64,000 bases of DNA from JAXLQL01 sp046331625 (GCA_046331625.1 JAXLQL010000026.1:36839-100838), one strand, 5' to 3'; numbered from the stretch's first letter, positions 44,496 to 53,290 are shown. Notes: generated from the sequence alone by a model not told the origin. A program made the numbers and translations.

Positions 44496-45794
44496 ATGAC
44501 GAAAACCACCGTCGCCATCGCAGTCCTGTGGACTGGCATCGCCATCGCCGCCGAGCCCGCGGCACTGCGCCTGACCGGCGACTGGATGATCGAGGTGACC
44601 ACTCCAGGCAATCCGCCCGTGCGCGCCGAGGTGACGATCGCCAAGCAGGGCGTGGAGACGGTAAGTGGCGAGAGATACGAAAAGCTCCCCGACTTCAACG
44701 CCAACACCCGCGCCGGTTGGACGAAGGGTGCGCGGCTCACGGGCGTGGGCGCCGAAGAGTGCACCGTGCAGGGCGCGCTCGACCCGGATAGTCTCGTGGT
44801 CCGCGAGGGCCCAGCGCCCGAGTCAAGAGTGTTCCATCGCGGCGTCGACTACGAGGCCGATCTCGGCGCTGGCACTGTGGGCAGGCTGCCCGGCGGGACC
44901 ATTAGCGCGGAACAGCCCGTGTTCATCACCTATCGATATGGCAAGCAGCGCATTGACTCCATCGTGCGGACGGCGAGCGGCGGCATCACTGTGAGACAAG
45001 GCGTGGCGCACGCGGTAACACCGCAGGTTCCTGCGCTCGAGTCCGGTGACACGCGGCTGGCGAACGTGCTGGTGTCAGGTCGCGACATGGCGCTCAGTAA
45101 CGACAGTCTTTTCCCGATCTTCGAATCCGCGTATCCGATGCCGCCGCGCGGCGCAGCGTCCATCGCAGAGGAGAGGCTTCCGAGGACGATCGCGAAGCTG
45201 AAGTCGGGCGAGCCCCTGCGCATCCTTGCTTGGGGTGACAGCGTGAGTACCTACAAGCGCTACCAGACGATGTTCGTCGAACGGCTGCGCGAGCGCTTTC
45301 CCAAGGCGAAGATCGAACTGGTGACCGAGGCGTGGGGCGGCCGCAATACCGGGAGCTACTTGCGGGAGCCGCCCGGCAGCGAGCACAACTACCGCGAGAA
45401 GGTGCTCGCGGCGAAGCCCGATCTCATTATCTCGGAGTTCGTCAACGATGCTTCGCTCAGCGAGGCTCAGGTGCAGGAGCGCTACGGCCAACTGCTCGCC
45501 GATTTCCGCAAGCAGAACGCCGAGTGGATCATTCTCTCGCCTCACTACGTGCGGCCCGATTGGATGGGGCTTGCGCGGCAGCGCGACATCGACGATGATC
45601 CGCGACCCTATGTGAAAGGCCTGCGCCGATTCGCCGCGGAGAACAAAGTTGCGCTGGCCGACGCATCGGCGCGCTATGGCCGGCTCTGGCGGCAAGGGAT
45701 TCCGTACTTGACGCTCATGGAGAACAACATCAACCATCCGAACCGGTTCGGACACGGCGTGTTTGCCGACAGCCTGATGGCGCTGTTCGAGTGA
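44496..45794 (+). CDS. Secreted SGNH/GDSL hydrolase
   Basis: The frame opens at 44343, but the signal peptide MTKTTVAIAVLWTGIAIAAE starts at ATG 44496, which also clears the divergent cytochrome-type gene. The 432-residue protein has a beta-rich N-terminal half and a C-terminal SGNH fold: block I LAWGDSVS with the nucleophile Ser, the Gly block EAWGGRNTGS, the Asn block SEFVNDAS and a late block NHPNRFGHG that supplies the His. SGNH enzymes are esterases or acyl hydrolases, often on polysaccharide acetyl groups. No substrate is visible. Confidence 0.85.
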   Translation: MTKTTVAIAVLWTGIAIAAEPAALRLTGDWMIEVTTPGNPPVRAEVTIAKQGVETVSGERYEKLPDFNANTRAGWTKGARLTGVGAEECTVQGALDPDSLVVREGPAPESRVFHRGVDYEADLGAGTVGRLPGGTISAEQPVFITYRYGKQRIDSIVRTASGGITVRQGVAHAVTPQVPALESGDTRLANVLVSGRDMALSNDSLFPIFESAYPMPPRGAASIAEERLPRTIAKLKSGEPLRILAWGDSVSTYKRYQTMFVERLRERFPKAKIELVTEAWGGRNTGSYLREPPGSEHNYREKVLAAKPDLIISEFVNDASLSEAQVQERYGQLLADFRKQNAEWIILSPHYVRPDWMGLARQRDIDDDPRPYVKGLRRFAAENKVALADASARYGRLWRQGIPYLTLMENNINHPNRFGHGVFADSLMALFE

Positions 45795-45799
45795 GGCGC

Positions 45800-45828
45800 T
45801 TGACTTTCCCCTTTTGTTCGCCCATAAT
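45800..45828 (+). promoter_or_regulatory. Strong promoter for a probably leaderless lexA mRNA
   Basis: TTGACT (45800-45805) and CATAAT (45823-45828) are 17 bp apart, close to the sigma-70 consensus. The ATG of lexA at 45835 follows after only 6 nt, so the transcript should begin at or next to the A of the start codon. No ribosome binding site is present. I see no clear LexA operator palindrome. Confidence 0.72.
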
Positions 45829-45834
45829 TCCGGT

Positions 45835-46437
45835 ATGGCACTTACGCCCAGACAGAAGGAAGTCCTGGACTTCGTTTCCGGCTTTCGCGACCGTAACGGC
45901 TACTGCCCCAGCTACGAAGAGATCGCCACGGGGCTCGAACTGGCCTCGATCGCCACGGTGCACAAACACATTCATGCGCTCGAGACGAAGAATTATCTCA
46001 AGCGCTCGTTCAACCAAAGCCGCTCGCTCGAGCTGGCACAACGATACTTCGACGAGAAGCCGGTCGGCGTGCCGCTTCTCGGGCGGATCGCGGCTGGCAA
46101 TCCGGTAGAGGCCTACGAGAGCCAGCAGACCATCGCATTCACCGATTTCACCAGTGACAAGGAAACCTACGCCCTGCAGGTGCGCGGCGACTCGATGATC
46201 GAAGACCACATCTGCGACGGCGACTACGTGCTGGTGGAGAAGTCGGCGGATGCTCGCAACGGCGACGTGGTGGTAGCGCTGGTGCGAGGGACCGAGTCGA
46301 CTCTGAAGCGCTTCTATCGCGAAGGGGACACCGTGCGGCTGCAGCCGGCGAATTCGGCGATGGAGCCAATTCGGGTGCCCGCCCAAGACGTGGCAGTCCA
46401 GGGGAAACTCCTGGCTGTCCTCCGGAAGTATCGATAG
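45835..46437 (+). CDS. lexA: LexA repressor
   Basis: The 200-residue SOS repressor begins MALTPRQKEVLDFV, the usual LexA N-terminus, so the TTG at 45814 is rejected as start. The winged-helix DNA-binding domain covers about 1-65 (SYEEIATGLELASIATVHKH). The autocleavage site is Ala87-Gly88 (AAGNP), and the catalytic pair is Ser120 (GDSMIEDHI) and Lys158 (STLKRFY), all in the expected positions, so RecA-stimulated self-cleavage should work. The gene has its own promoter with almost no leader. No other SOS gene is in the window. Confidence 0.96.
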   Translation: MALTPRQKEVLDFVSGFRDRNGYCPSYEEIATGLELASIATVHKHIHALETKNYLKRSFNQSRSLELAQRYFDEKPVGVPLLGRIAAGNPVEAYESQQTIAFTDFTSDKETYALQVRGDSMIEDHICDGDYVLVEKSADARNGDVVVALVRGTESTLKRFYREGDTVRLQPANSAMEPIRVPAQDVAVQGKLLAVLRKYR

Positions 46438-46594
46438 GGTGCCAATCGGCGAAATCCCCTATAAAGTCTCGTCCCTGATAGGCCGATGGTAATAGCCAGG
46501 CGCGAGGTGTGGGTCCAGACGAGGGCCCAACGGACCGGAACTCGATCCGGAGCGCCGAGAGCCTTAGAGCAGTGTGTTGGAGAGACTGATTGCC

Positions 46595-47080
46595 ATGGAC
46601 GCGATGATGTTGTTCCTGCCTTTGTTTACCGCCGCGGGGTCGGCGCTTCTGGCCTTCTACATAATGCAGGCGCGTTTGGAGGTAGCCATCTGCCGCGAGC
46701 GCGAGGCGCTGGTGGAGGCGCGGACCAAGCTGACGTCGCAGGAACGCGAAATGGAGTCGAAGATCAAGGCAGCCGAAGAGGAAACGCGGCGCAAAAGCCT
46801 CGATGAGTTCCTCGGTGACATCCGGGTGGAAGAGCGGCACTACATGCGCGAGAGCAAGTCGCTGTTCCTCAAGAAGCGGTCGATGGTGTTGCAGGAGCGG
46901 CTGTACTTCCGCAATATTCCGCTGTCGAACTGGGTGGAGCACGAACTGACAGTGGAAGAGGGCAGCGACATCAATAATCTCGCCCGTGCGGCGTCGATCT
47001 TCGCCTCGCGGCAATCGGTGGAAGCGCAAGAGTCCAAGGGACTGCCCACCGGGTCACGGCCCGCGCGGATGATCGCCTAA
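46595..47080 (+). CDS. Single-span membrane protein with coiled coil, unknown function
   Basis: I start at ATG 46595, which has GGAGAG 10 nt upstream; GTG 46574 and TTG 46577 in the same frame are possible alternatives. The 161-residue protein has one membrane helix at the N-terminus (MMLFLPLFTAAGSALLAFYI), then a charged coiled coil (residues about 25-75, rich in Glu, Arg and Lys), then a conserved-looking segment (LFLKKRSMVLQERLYFRNIP). The 157 bp upstream contain a hairpin CCGGA-ACTCGA-TCCGG in a GC-rich leader. I do not recognise the family. Confidence 0.65.
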   Translation: MDAMMLFLPLFTAAGSALLAFYIMQARLEVAICREREALVEARTKLTSQEREMESKIKAAEEETRRKSLDEFLGDIRVEERHYMRESKSLFLKKRSMVLQERLYFRNIPLSNWVEHELTVEEGSDINNLARAASIFASRQSVEAQESKGLPTGSRPARMIA

Positions 47081-47389
47081 TCGAAAGCCTCCCCCGAGTA
47101 TCGTGTACGGCGAAAAAATTATCGCCTTTGTTTGGAAGCGGATAGCGGAAACGATTTTGTTGGCGCGGTAGGCGTGGCGGATAGCCTGAGGGTGACGAGC
47201 CGGGGGTTCGTCCCACCTCAAATCCTACTGAGTGCGTGACGACAGATTGGTTTTCGGGTATCCTTCCTTGACTCCCCACCCGCTCCACAAATGAGCGTTC
47301 CCATCCCACACGAACCACCCGGCTCGAAAAATCCCCAAGAAAAATCCCAAAGACTCGCCCCACCCCGTCGATGAGCACAACAGGAACGA
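47081..47389. other. 309 bp intergenic stretch without a recognised gene
   Basis: It starts with a small hairpin and T-rich tail (47109-47133). Around 47185-47220 lies a GC-rich inverted repeat (GGTGACGA, loop, TCGT-CC-CACC) that looks partly like a tRNA T-arm but has no acceptor or anticodon partner. The last 60 bp are A-rich and lead into the pentapeptide-repeat gene. I support no ORF or RNA gene here; a structured leader is possible. Confidence 0.4.
47109..47133 (+). terminator. Weak intrinsic terminator
   Basis: GGCGA (47109-47113) pairs with TCGCC (47122-47126) and is followed by TTTGTTT, 29 bp after the stop of the coiled-coil membrane protein. The stem has only 5 bp, so it is a weak candidate. 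Confidence 0.4.
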
Positions 47390-48391
47390 ATGGCGTTCTC
47401 TTTCTTCGGGCGGGGCGCGGCGGTCGAGCCCGCACAGCCAGCCGGACGGCAGGACGGCATCACAAAACTCAAATCAGACGTTCGAATGGTGGTGGATAGC
47501 GAATATGGGGATCTGTTGGAAGCCCATCGAGTGTGGCTCGAAATCCGCGGCAAAGGAACCCGCGCTGACTTCCGCCGTAAGTCGATTACCGGAGTTCGTT
47601 GGCGCGGCGTGGACCTACGTCAAGCAAACCTGGCTTCCAGTTCCTGGCCTGACTGCGAGTTCGAAGGGTCGAACTTCGCCGGCGCCGATCTCTCCCTTGC
47701 CGACTTCTGCGCCTGCTCGTTCCAACACTGCGACCTGACCGGCGCCTCCCTCGATCGCGCCCGCTTCGCCCAGGCGTGGCTTACTGCCGCCACGTTCTCC
47801 GAGACCAGAGCCTCGGAAGCCTCCTTCGCCTCCGCCCACGCCGAGCGCTCGCTCTGGTTCGAGGTCCAGCTCCAACGCTGCTCCTTCGCCAACGCCCGGC
47901 TCGACAAGGCGGTCATGAATCACGCCCGTTGTACCTCATGCGATTTCAGCGGTGCCGAACTCTCCCAAGCTAGCCTCGCCTTCAGCGTCTTTACGCTCTC
48001 GAAATTCATCGGCGCACGGCTGTCCGGTGTTCGCGGACAAAACGCCCGCCTCTCAGATTGCAACTTCACCGGCGCCGACTTCCACGAAGCCAAGCTTTCC
48101 CGCGCCGACCTCAGCCGCTCCAACTTGACCAAGTCCACCTTCGATTACGCTGACCTCCGTGATGCCAAACTCGGCGGCGTCGATTGCAACCGCGCCTCCT
48201 TCGCCGGCGCCTGGCTTGCCGGCGCCGTCCTGGCCGGAGCTGATCTGCGCTATTGCTCGCTCGAAGGCGCTCGTGAAGTCTCCCCCGCCCAACTGGCGCA
48301 AGCCCGTACCGACAACACCACCGTCCTGCCCAGCGGCAAACACGGGCCCTACCTCAAACGCTCCGGCGACGAAAAACCCGCTCGCGGGTGA
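47390..48391 (+). CDS. Pentapeptide-repeat protein
   Basis: The 333-residue protein has AGGA 5 nt before its ATG. After an N-terminal region of about 65 residues, residues 65-300 consist of roughly forty pentapeptide repeats of the A(D/N)LXX type (for example SNFAGADLSLADFCACSF and TGADFHEAKLSRADLSRS), which fold into a right-handed quadrilateral beta-helix. Some such proteins mimic DNA and protect gyrase; others are scaffolds. Many repeats carry Ser, Arg or Cys in place of Asp or Asn, so the surface charge is mixed, which speaks against a simple DNA mimic. No signal peptide is seen. Confidence 0.88.
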   Translation: MAFSFFGRGAAVEPAQPAGRQDGITKLKSDVRMVVDSEYGDLLEAHRVWLEIRGKGTRADFRRKSITGVRWRGVDLRQANLASSSWPDCEFEGSNFAGADLSLADFCACSFQHCDLTGASLDRARFAQAWLTAATFSETRASEASFASAHAERSLWFEVQLQRCSFANARLDKAVMNHARCTSCDFSGAELSQASLAFSVFTLSKFIGARLSGVRGQNARLSDCNFTGADFHEAKLSRADLSRSNLTKSTFDYADLRDAKLGGVDCNRASFAGAWLAGAVLAGADLRYCSLEGAREVSPAQLAQARTDNTTVLPSGKHGPYLKRSGDEKPARG

Positions 48392-48416
48392 CGCCGCGCC
48401 TCCCTCGGATTTCCCC

Positions 48417-48445
48417 TTTACAACCGGATCAAACCGGCGTACTAT
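48417..48445 (+). promoter_or_regulatory. Sigma-70-like promoter upstream of the small membrane protein
   Basis: TTTACA (48417-48422) and TACTAT (48440-48445) are separated by 17 bp. The start codon at 48553 lies about 100 nt after the predicted transcription start, leaving a fairly long leader. Confidence 0.65.
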
Positions 48446-48552
48446 TAAGACCGGTTCATCTTCGTAACCAGGCTTTCATAATCCTGCCGGGTGCCCTGTA
48501 TGACACTCCGGCCGCCCAATGGATCAACTTCGCCGAAAGGGGTTACACAACC

Positions 48553-48699
48553 ATGTTCGACAGCCTGGAAGAACAAATCCGTCACGACATCAAGGAATCG
48601 TCTTCGCCCAAGGAGCGTGCTATCGTTTGGGTCACCGTTGCGGTCGCCTCGGTCGCCCTGTTCGGTGGCTTGTACTACGCCGTACAGCTCTTGAGCTAG
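48553..48699 (+). CDS. 48-residue single-span membrane protein
   Basis: The reading frame continues upstream, but ATG 48553 has AAAGGGG about 10 nt in front and gives a compact protein: a charged amphipathic N-terminal helix (MFDSLEEQIRHDIKESSSP) followed by one membrane helix (WVTVAVASVALFGGLYYAV) and a short tail. It has its own promoter. Small proteins of this layout are widespread but unnamed; I do not recognise the family. The match of promoter, ribosome binding site and membrane helix makes it more than a chance ORF. Confidence 0.7.
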   Translation: MFDSLEEQIRHDIKESSSPKERAIVWVTVAVASVALFGGLYYAVQLLS

Positions 48700-48843
48700 G
48701 CTCTTTGCGTCTCGCGCCAGCAATTTCAGAATACCTGGATTGCCTCGGCAAAGTCTAATCGGCTGAAAACAAGCCGAATATCGCACGAAAAACTCGCCAC
48801 TGGCCGCTGGATTTCGCCGGCGCGGCCCGATACGCTCGTCTAT

Positions 48844-49746
48844 GTGCGAACACAAGACGGAATCCTATCGAACGCCGGACCAGCACGAATCGACATAGCA
48901 TACCAACGTTTGGGCTCCCCGAGCGCTCCCACAGCGGTCTTGATAATGGGCGTGTCGGGGCAGTACATCCACTGGCCCGACGCCTTCTGCGAAGCGCTCG
49001 TTGACATGGGCCTGCAAGTAGTCCGCTTCGACAATCGCGATGCCGGGCGCTCCTCGCACATGACCGGTGCGCCTCGGCCCAACTTGCCCGCCGCCCTCGC
49101 CGGAGATCTCTCCTCGGCTTCCTACACACTGTCGGACATGGCGGCAGACACCGTCGGTTTGCTCGACGCGATTGGCCTCGCCAAGGCTCACGTGGTAGGC
49201 GCGTCGATGGGCGGCATGATTGCGCAAACCATCGCCATCGAATACCCGGACCGTGTCCGATCCCTCACTTCGATGATGTCGAGTACCGGCAATCCGATGG
49301 TCGGGCAGCCCGCGCCCGGCACCCTTCGAGAGTTGTTCTCAGGGCCGCCCGCCGTCACCAAAGAAGAAGTGGTTGCGCAGATGATCCGGTCTCGCCGCGT
49401 GGTCGGCTCACCCGCCTATCCCGGCGATGACGAAGAGATCGCCGCCCGCGCCGCGCTTGCCTTTGACCGTGGACACGATCCCACGGGTACCGCGCGGCAA
49501 GCCATCGCTACCATCGCGTCCGGTGATCGCACCGAAAAGCTCCGCAAGCTCACCCTTCCCGCGCTCGTGATCCACGGCCTCGCCGACCGTATGATCGACG
49601 TGAGTGGCGGCCGCGCCACCGCCGAGGCGATTCCCGGCGCCGAACTGGTGGTGATCGACGGAATGGGGCATGATCTGCCGCCCGGTCTGCGAGCCGAATT
49701 GGCCGCCCGCATCGCGGAGTTCGTTTGGCGAGTGGAGCGCAGTTGA
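48844..49746 (+). CDS. Alpha/beta hydrolase
   Basis: The 300-residue protein starts with GTG 48844, as the frame offers no ATG before the first strand. It has the hydrolase fold: the oxyanion region LIMGVSGQYIHWP, VVRFDNRDAGRSS, the nucleophile elbow GASMGGM with Ser, a late Asp (HGLADRMID) and the final His (DGMGHDLP). The FDNRD motif places it with the group of lipolytic and aclacinomycin-methylesterase-like enzymes. No signal peptide, so it is cytoplasmic. Substrate unknown. Confidence 0.87.
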   Translation: MRTQDGILSNAGPARIDIAYQRLGSPSAPTAVLIMGVSGQYIHWPDAFCEALVDMGLQVVRFDNRDAGRSSHMTGAPRPNLPAALAGDLSSASYTLSDMAADTVGLLDAIGLAKAHVVGASMGGMIAQTIAIEYPDRVRSLTSMMSSTGNPMVGQPAPGTLRELFSGPPAVTKEEVVAQMIRSRRVVGSPAYPGDDEEIAARAALAFDRGHDPTGTARQAIATIASGDRTEKLRKLTLPALVIHGLADRMIDVSGGRATAEAIPGAELVVIDGMGHDLPPGLRAELAARIAEFVWRVERS

Positions 49747-49867
49747 GCTCCCTGTCGGCCGTCGTGTTGATCTGCAATAAGAGGTATACTTAGGTTAGCC
49801 GGGAGCGCCGGTACGAGGCGAAGTGTCGCCCACAGCAAGCCAGCGCCCGTCTCCGGGAGGTATCGGC

Positions 49868-51463
49868 GTGAAGAACTGGCGGTCGTTCGTATTCGTGCCA
49901 TCGGTCGTTGCCTTGTGCGCGATCCTCGGCGGGGTCTTCGGTCCTGGCTTGACCGACGTGGAAGCTGCGTCGAATGAGAGCGAAGTCAACAACGCGCTCA
50001 AGACGTTCAGCAAGGTCTATGACCTCGTCGAGCAGAACTACGCCGACAAAGTCTCGGCCGACAAGGCCATCTACCGCGGCGCCGTTCCCGGCATGCTCCG
50101 CACGCTCGATCCGCACTCGAGCTTCTTCGATCCCAAGGATTTCCAACTCCTCCGCGAAGACCAAAAGGGCGCCTATTTCGGCGTCGGCATGTCGGTGGCT
50201 CCGAAGATGAACCGCACCATGGTGATCGCGCCGTTCCCAGGCTCGCCCGCGTACAAAGCGGGAATTCGGCCCGGCGACCTGATCATGTTCGTCAACGACA
50301 AGTCCACTGAGAACTTGCGCACGGATGAAGTGGCTGACCTCCTCAAGGGCCCCAAAGGCACGCCTGTGCAGGTGGTGATCGCGCGCGAAGGCACGCCGCA
50401 GAACCTCACCTTCAACATCGTTCGCGACGAGATTCCGCGCAAGAGCGTGGAAGACGCGTTCTGGCTCAAGCCGGGCATCGCCTACCTCGACATCAACCAA
50501 TTCAACGAGAACACTTCCAAGGAAGTGGAAGACAACCTCAAGAAGCTCGGCGAGAGCAACATCAAAGGCTTGGTGCTCGACCTGCGCAGCAATCCTGGCG
50601 GATTGCTCAACGAAGGCGTCGCGGTGGCCGACCGTTGGCTCGAGCGCGGGCAGATCGTGGTGAAGCACTCGGGTCGCGCGTCACCGGAGCGCAAGTATGA
50701 AGCGCGCCACGGCGGCAACGGGCGGACCTATCCGATCGTCGTGCTGGTGAATCGCTACTCGGCGTCGGCTGCCGAGATCGTCTCCGGAGCGCTCCAGGAT
50801 CATGACCGCGCCTGGATCTTCGGCGAGAACACCTTCGGCAAGGGCTTGGTGCAGACCGTGTATCCGCTCGCCGAGAACACCGGCCTCGCGCTCACCACGG
50901 CGCGCTACTACACACCGTCAAACCGGCTCATCCAGCGTGACTATGCCAACACCTCGTTCTTCGACTACTACTATCGGAAGAACCTCGAAGGCAAGAACAT
51001 GAACGATGTCGGCATGACCGACACCGGACGCAAGGTGTACGGCGGCGGCGGAATCGCGCCTGACGAGAAGTACGAAGAGCCGAAAGCCAACAAGCTCCAG
51101 GTGGCGATGGCGCGCTCGTACTCGTTCCTCAACTTTACGGCGAAGTATCTCTCGTCTCACGATCGCGGCAAGATCAACAAAGACTGGTCGCCCGATCAGG
51201 GCGTGATGAGCGACTACAAGCAGTTCCTGCTCAAGGAAGGCTTCCAGTTCACCGAAGCCGAGTTCACCGAGAACGAAACGTGGGTGAAACAGCAAATCCG
51301 CAAGGAGTTCTTCGTCACGGTCTTCAACATCGAAGAATCGCGGCGGATGGAAGTGGAGAATGATCCGATGGTGCAAAAGGCCATCGAGGCGTTCCCCAAG
51401 GCCAAGGACCTGCTCGACAAGGCGCGCCAATTGCTGGTGCAGCGCCGCGGCGGACGGTTCTAG
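49868..51463 (+). CDS. C-terminal processing protease, S41 family
   Basis: The frame opens at GTG 49823, but GTG 49868 has a perfect GGGAGG 7 nt upstream and begins the signal anchor (MKNWRSFVFVPSVVALCAILGG), so I use it (531 residues). The PDZ domain covers about 95-180 (GAYFGVGMSV, KAGIRPGDLIMFVN). The S41 catalytic dyad is Ser300 (YSASAAEIVSG) and Lys325 (FGKGLVQT), spaced 25 residues as in known Ctp proteases. It would act in the periplasm on C-termini of envelope proteins. The tail beyond about 390 is longer than in short Ctp enzymes and rich in charged helices. A TATACT hexamer at 49785-49790 may be its -10. Confidence 0.93.
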   Translation: MKNWRSFVFVPSVVALCAILGGVFGPGLTDVEAASNESEVNNALKTFSKVYDLVEQNYADKVSADKAIYRGAVPGMLRTLDPHSSFFDPKDFQLLREDQKGAYFGVGMSVAPKMNRTMVIAPFPGSPAYKAGIRPGDLIMFVNDKSTENLRTDEVADLLKGPKGTPVQVVIAREGTPQNLTFNIVRDEIPRKSVEDAFWLKPGIAYLDINQFNENTSKEVEDNLKKLGESNIKGLVLDLRSNPGGLLNEGVAVADRWLERGQIVVKHSGRASPERKYEARHGGNGRTYPIVVLVNRYSASAAEIVSGALQDHDRAWIFGENTFGKGLVQTVYPLAENTGLALTTARYYTPSNRLIQRDYANTSFFDYYYRKNLEGKNMNDVGMTDTGRKVYGGGGIAPDEKYEEPKANKLQVAMARSYSFLNFTAKYLSSHDRGKINKDWSPDQGVMSDYKQFLLKEGFQFTEAEFTENETWVKQQIRKEFFVTVFNIEESRRMEVENDPMVQKAIEAFPKAKDLLDKARQLLVQRRGGRF

Positions 51464-51494
51464 CCTCTACGTGCGCCGTCTACAATAGTAGATT

Positions 51495-53240
51495 CTGCAA
51501 AGCGACCGGCCAACTCCACAGATCACCGTACTTGATGCGGGCGGGCAGTATTGTCACCTGATCGCGCGGCGCGTGCGCGACCTCGGCGTCTTTGCCGATG
51601 TTCACGCGTCGGAAACGCCCGCCACCGAACTAGCCGGGCGCAAAGGCATCATCATTTCAGGCGGACCTTCGAGCGTCTACGAACCCGGCAGCCCCACGGT
51701 TGATCCGAAAATCTTCGCTACTGGGTCGGCAGTCCTCGGCATCTGCTACGGCCAACAGCTGATGGCGCACCTGCTCGGCGGCTACGTCCGCAAGGGCGAT
51801 AAGGGCGAGTATGGGCACGCCGAAGCCTCGATCCTTTCGCACGCCGGCGTGCTCACCGGACTCGATCCGCGTGAACCGGTCTGGATGAGCCATCGCGATC
51901 AGGTCGAGACGCCACCGCCCGGCTTCGCTGTGACCGCCGGTACCGAGACGTGCCCCGTCGCTGGCATCGCCGATCCCGCGCGGAAGCTGTTCGCCGTGCA
52001 GTTTCACCCGGAAGTGGTCCACACGCGGCACGGGCGCCGCATTCTCGAGAACTTCGTGTTCGCCATCTGCGGATGCGAACGCGATTGGGATCCGCGGCGG
52101 CGCATTCCGATGCTCGAAGCCGAAATCCGCCGCGTGGCAGGCTCGCGCAACATTTTCTTCTTCGTCAGTGGCGGCGTGGATTCTTCGGTCGCCTACCGGC
52201 TCTGTGTGGATGCGCTCGGTAGGGATCGCGTGCGCGGCGCCTACGTCGATACCGGACTGATGCGCGAGGGTGAGACGGAGTTCGTGAAGGGCGCACTTGG
52301 AGTCACGGTGGTGGATGCGCAGGCTGAATTCCTGGGAGCGCTCGCGGGAGTTGCCGAGCCCGAGCGCAAGCGCCACATCATCGGCGAGCAGTTCGTCGCC
52401 GTACAAGAGCGCGTCCTGCAATCGGGCCACTATCTCGATGGCGATTGGATCCTGGGGCAGGGAACCATCTACCCGGACACGATCGAGTCCGGCGGAACCG
52501 CGAAAGCCGACCTCATCAAGACCCACCACAACCGCGTCGCCGGCATCCAGAAGCTCATTGATGAGAATCGCATCATCGAACCGCTGACTTCGTTCTACAA
52601 AGACGAAGTGCGCGAGGTGGGCCGCGAACTCGGGCTTCCCGATGAACTGCTCGATCGCCATCCGTTTCCGGGGCCGGGTCTCGCGATTCGCTTGCTTTGC
52701 GCCGAAAAGCCAGAGCCACTGGAACGCACTGCCGATGGCTGGATCGTTCCGGTGCACTCTGTGGGTGTCCAGGGCGACTCGCGCAGCTATCGCCCCGTGC
52801 TCGCCACCGAAGGCTCGCTCGATCTGACGCTGGCCACCGAGGCGATCAATCGCAACGCACGCGTCAATCGTGTGGTGGGGCTGGTGCGTTCGCATGTGGC
52901 GCTGAGCGCGATGACCGTGCACCCGGGCGGGCTCACCGCGGGTCGGCTCTCACGCTTGCGGCGGGCCGACGCGATCGTGCGCAAGCTGAGCCATGAGTCG
53001 GGATTCGATCGGAGCGTTTGGCAGTTTCCCGTGGTCGTGATCCCATGCGGCGATGCGCTGCGGCCCGATTCTGTCGTGCTCCGTCCGATCGATTCGGTGG
53101 ACGGCATGACGGCCGAGGCCGTGGTGATGGATGCGGGTTTACTGGATCGCATCGCGACGGAGTTGCTCGGCATTGCCGGAATATGCGCCGTGTTCTACGA
53201 TCTGACGCACAAGCCACCGGCCACCATCGAGTGGGAGTAG
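51495..53240 (+). CDS. guaA: GMP synthase (glutamine-hydrolysing), with no standard start codon
   Basis: GuaA converts XMP to GMP with glutamine and ATP. The first ATG/GTG/TTG codon in frame is GTG 51573, but starting there would remove the conserved first strand of the amidotransferase (ITVLDAGGQYCHLIARRV), which is encoded just upstream in the same open frame. The frame closes at TAG 51489, so only ATT 51492, CTG 51495 or later non-standard codons remain; I mark CTG. Domains: class I glutamine amidotransferase with the nucleophile Cys84 (GICYGQQ) and the His-Glu of QFHPE, then the ATP pyrophosphatase with the P-loop SGGVDSS, and the dimerisation domain (RHPFPGPGLAIR, ending in TIEWE). A TACAAT hexamer at 51481-51486 lies 8 nt before the CTG. 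The protein itself is complete. Confidence 0.93.
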   Translation: MQSDRPTPQITVLDAGGQYCHLIARRVRDLGVFADVHASETPATELAGRKGIIISGGPSSVYEPGSPTVDPKIFATGSAVLGICYGQQLMAHLLGGYVRKGDKGEYGHAEASILSHAGVLTGLDPREPVWMSHRDQVETPPPGFAVTAGTETCPVAGIADPARKLFAVQFHPEVVHTRHGRRILENFVFAICGCERDWDPRRRIPMLEAEIRRVAGSRNIFFFVSGGVDSSVAYRLCVDALGRDRVRGAYVDTGLMREGETEFVKGALGVTVVDAQAEFLGALAGVAEPERKRHIIGEQFVAVQERVLQSGHYLDGDWILGQGTIYPDTIESGGTAKADLIKTHHNRVAGIQKLIDENRIIEPLTSFYKDEVREVGRELGLPDELLDRHPFPGPGLAIRLLCAEKPEPLERTADGWIVPVHSVGVQGDSRSYRPVLATEGSLDLTLATEAINRNARVNRVVGLVRSHVALSAMTVHPGGLTAGRLSRLRRADAIVRKLSHESGFDRSVWQFPVVVIPCGDALRPDSVVLRPIDSVDGMTAEAVVMDAGLLDRIATELLGIAGICAVFYDLTHKPPATIEWE

Positions 53241-53250
53241 CGCAAAGCTC

Positions 53251-53290
53251 CAGTGGGGCAGGTTTCAGCCTGCGCGGGACTCCAGTCCCG
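53251..53290. repeat. Third copy of the dispersed double-hairpin repeat (inverted)
   Basis: GTGGGGCAGGTTTCAGCCTG and the following CGCGGGACTCCAGTCCCG are the reverse complement of the element at 875-918, with few changes. Both hairpins are kept: GCAGG...CCTGC (53258-53273) and CGGGACT-CC-AGTCCCG (53275-53290). It lies in the 134 bp between the convergent guaA and exbD-like genes, the only notable content there. Confidence 0.75.

Noticed and set aside
45800..45840. LexA operator at the lexA promoter
   Set aside because: A single GTTC is present near 45816, but no second half-site at a known spacing, so no operator is called.
47180..47225. tRNA-like T-arm (GGGGGTTCGTCCC) in the 309 bp gap
   Set aside because: No acceptor stem, D-arm or anticodon arm can be drawn around it, and the loop lacks the usual TTCRA pattern.
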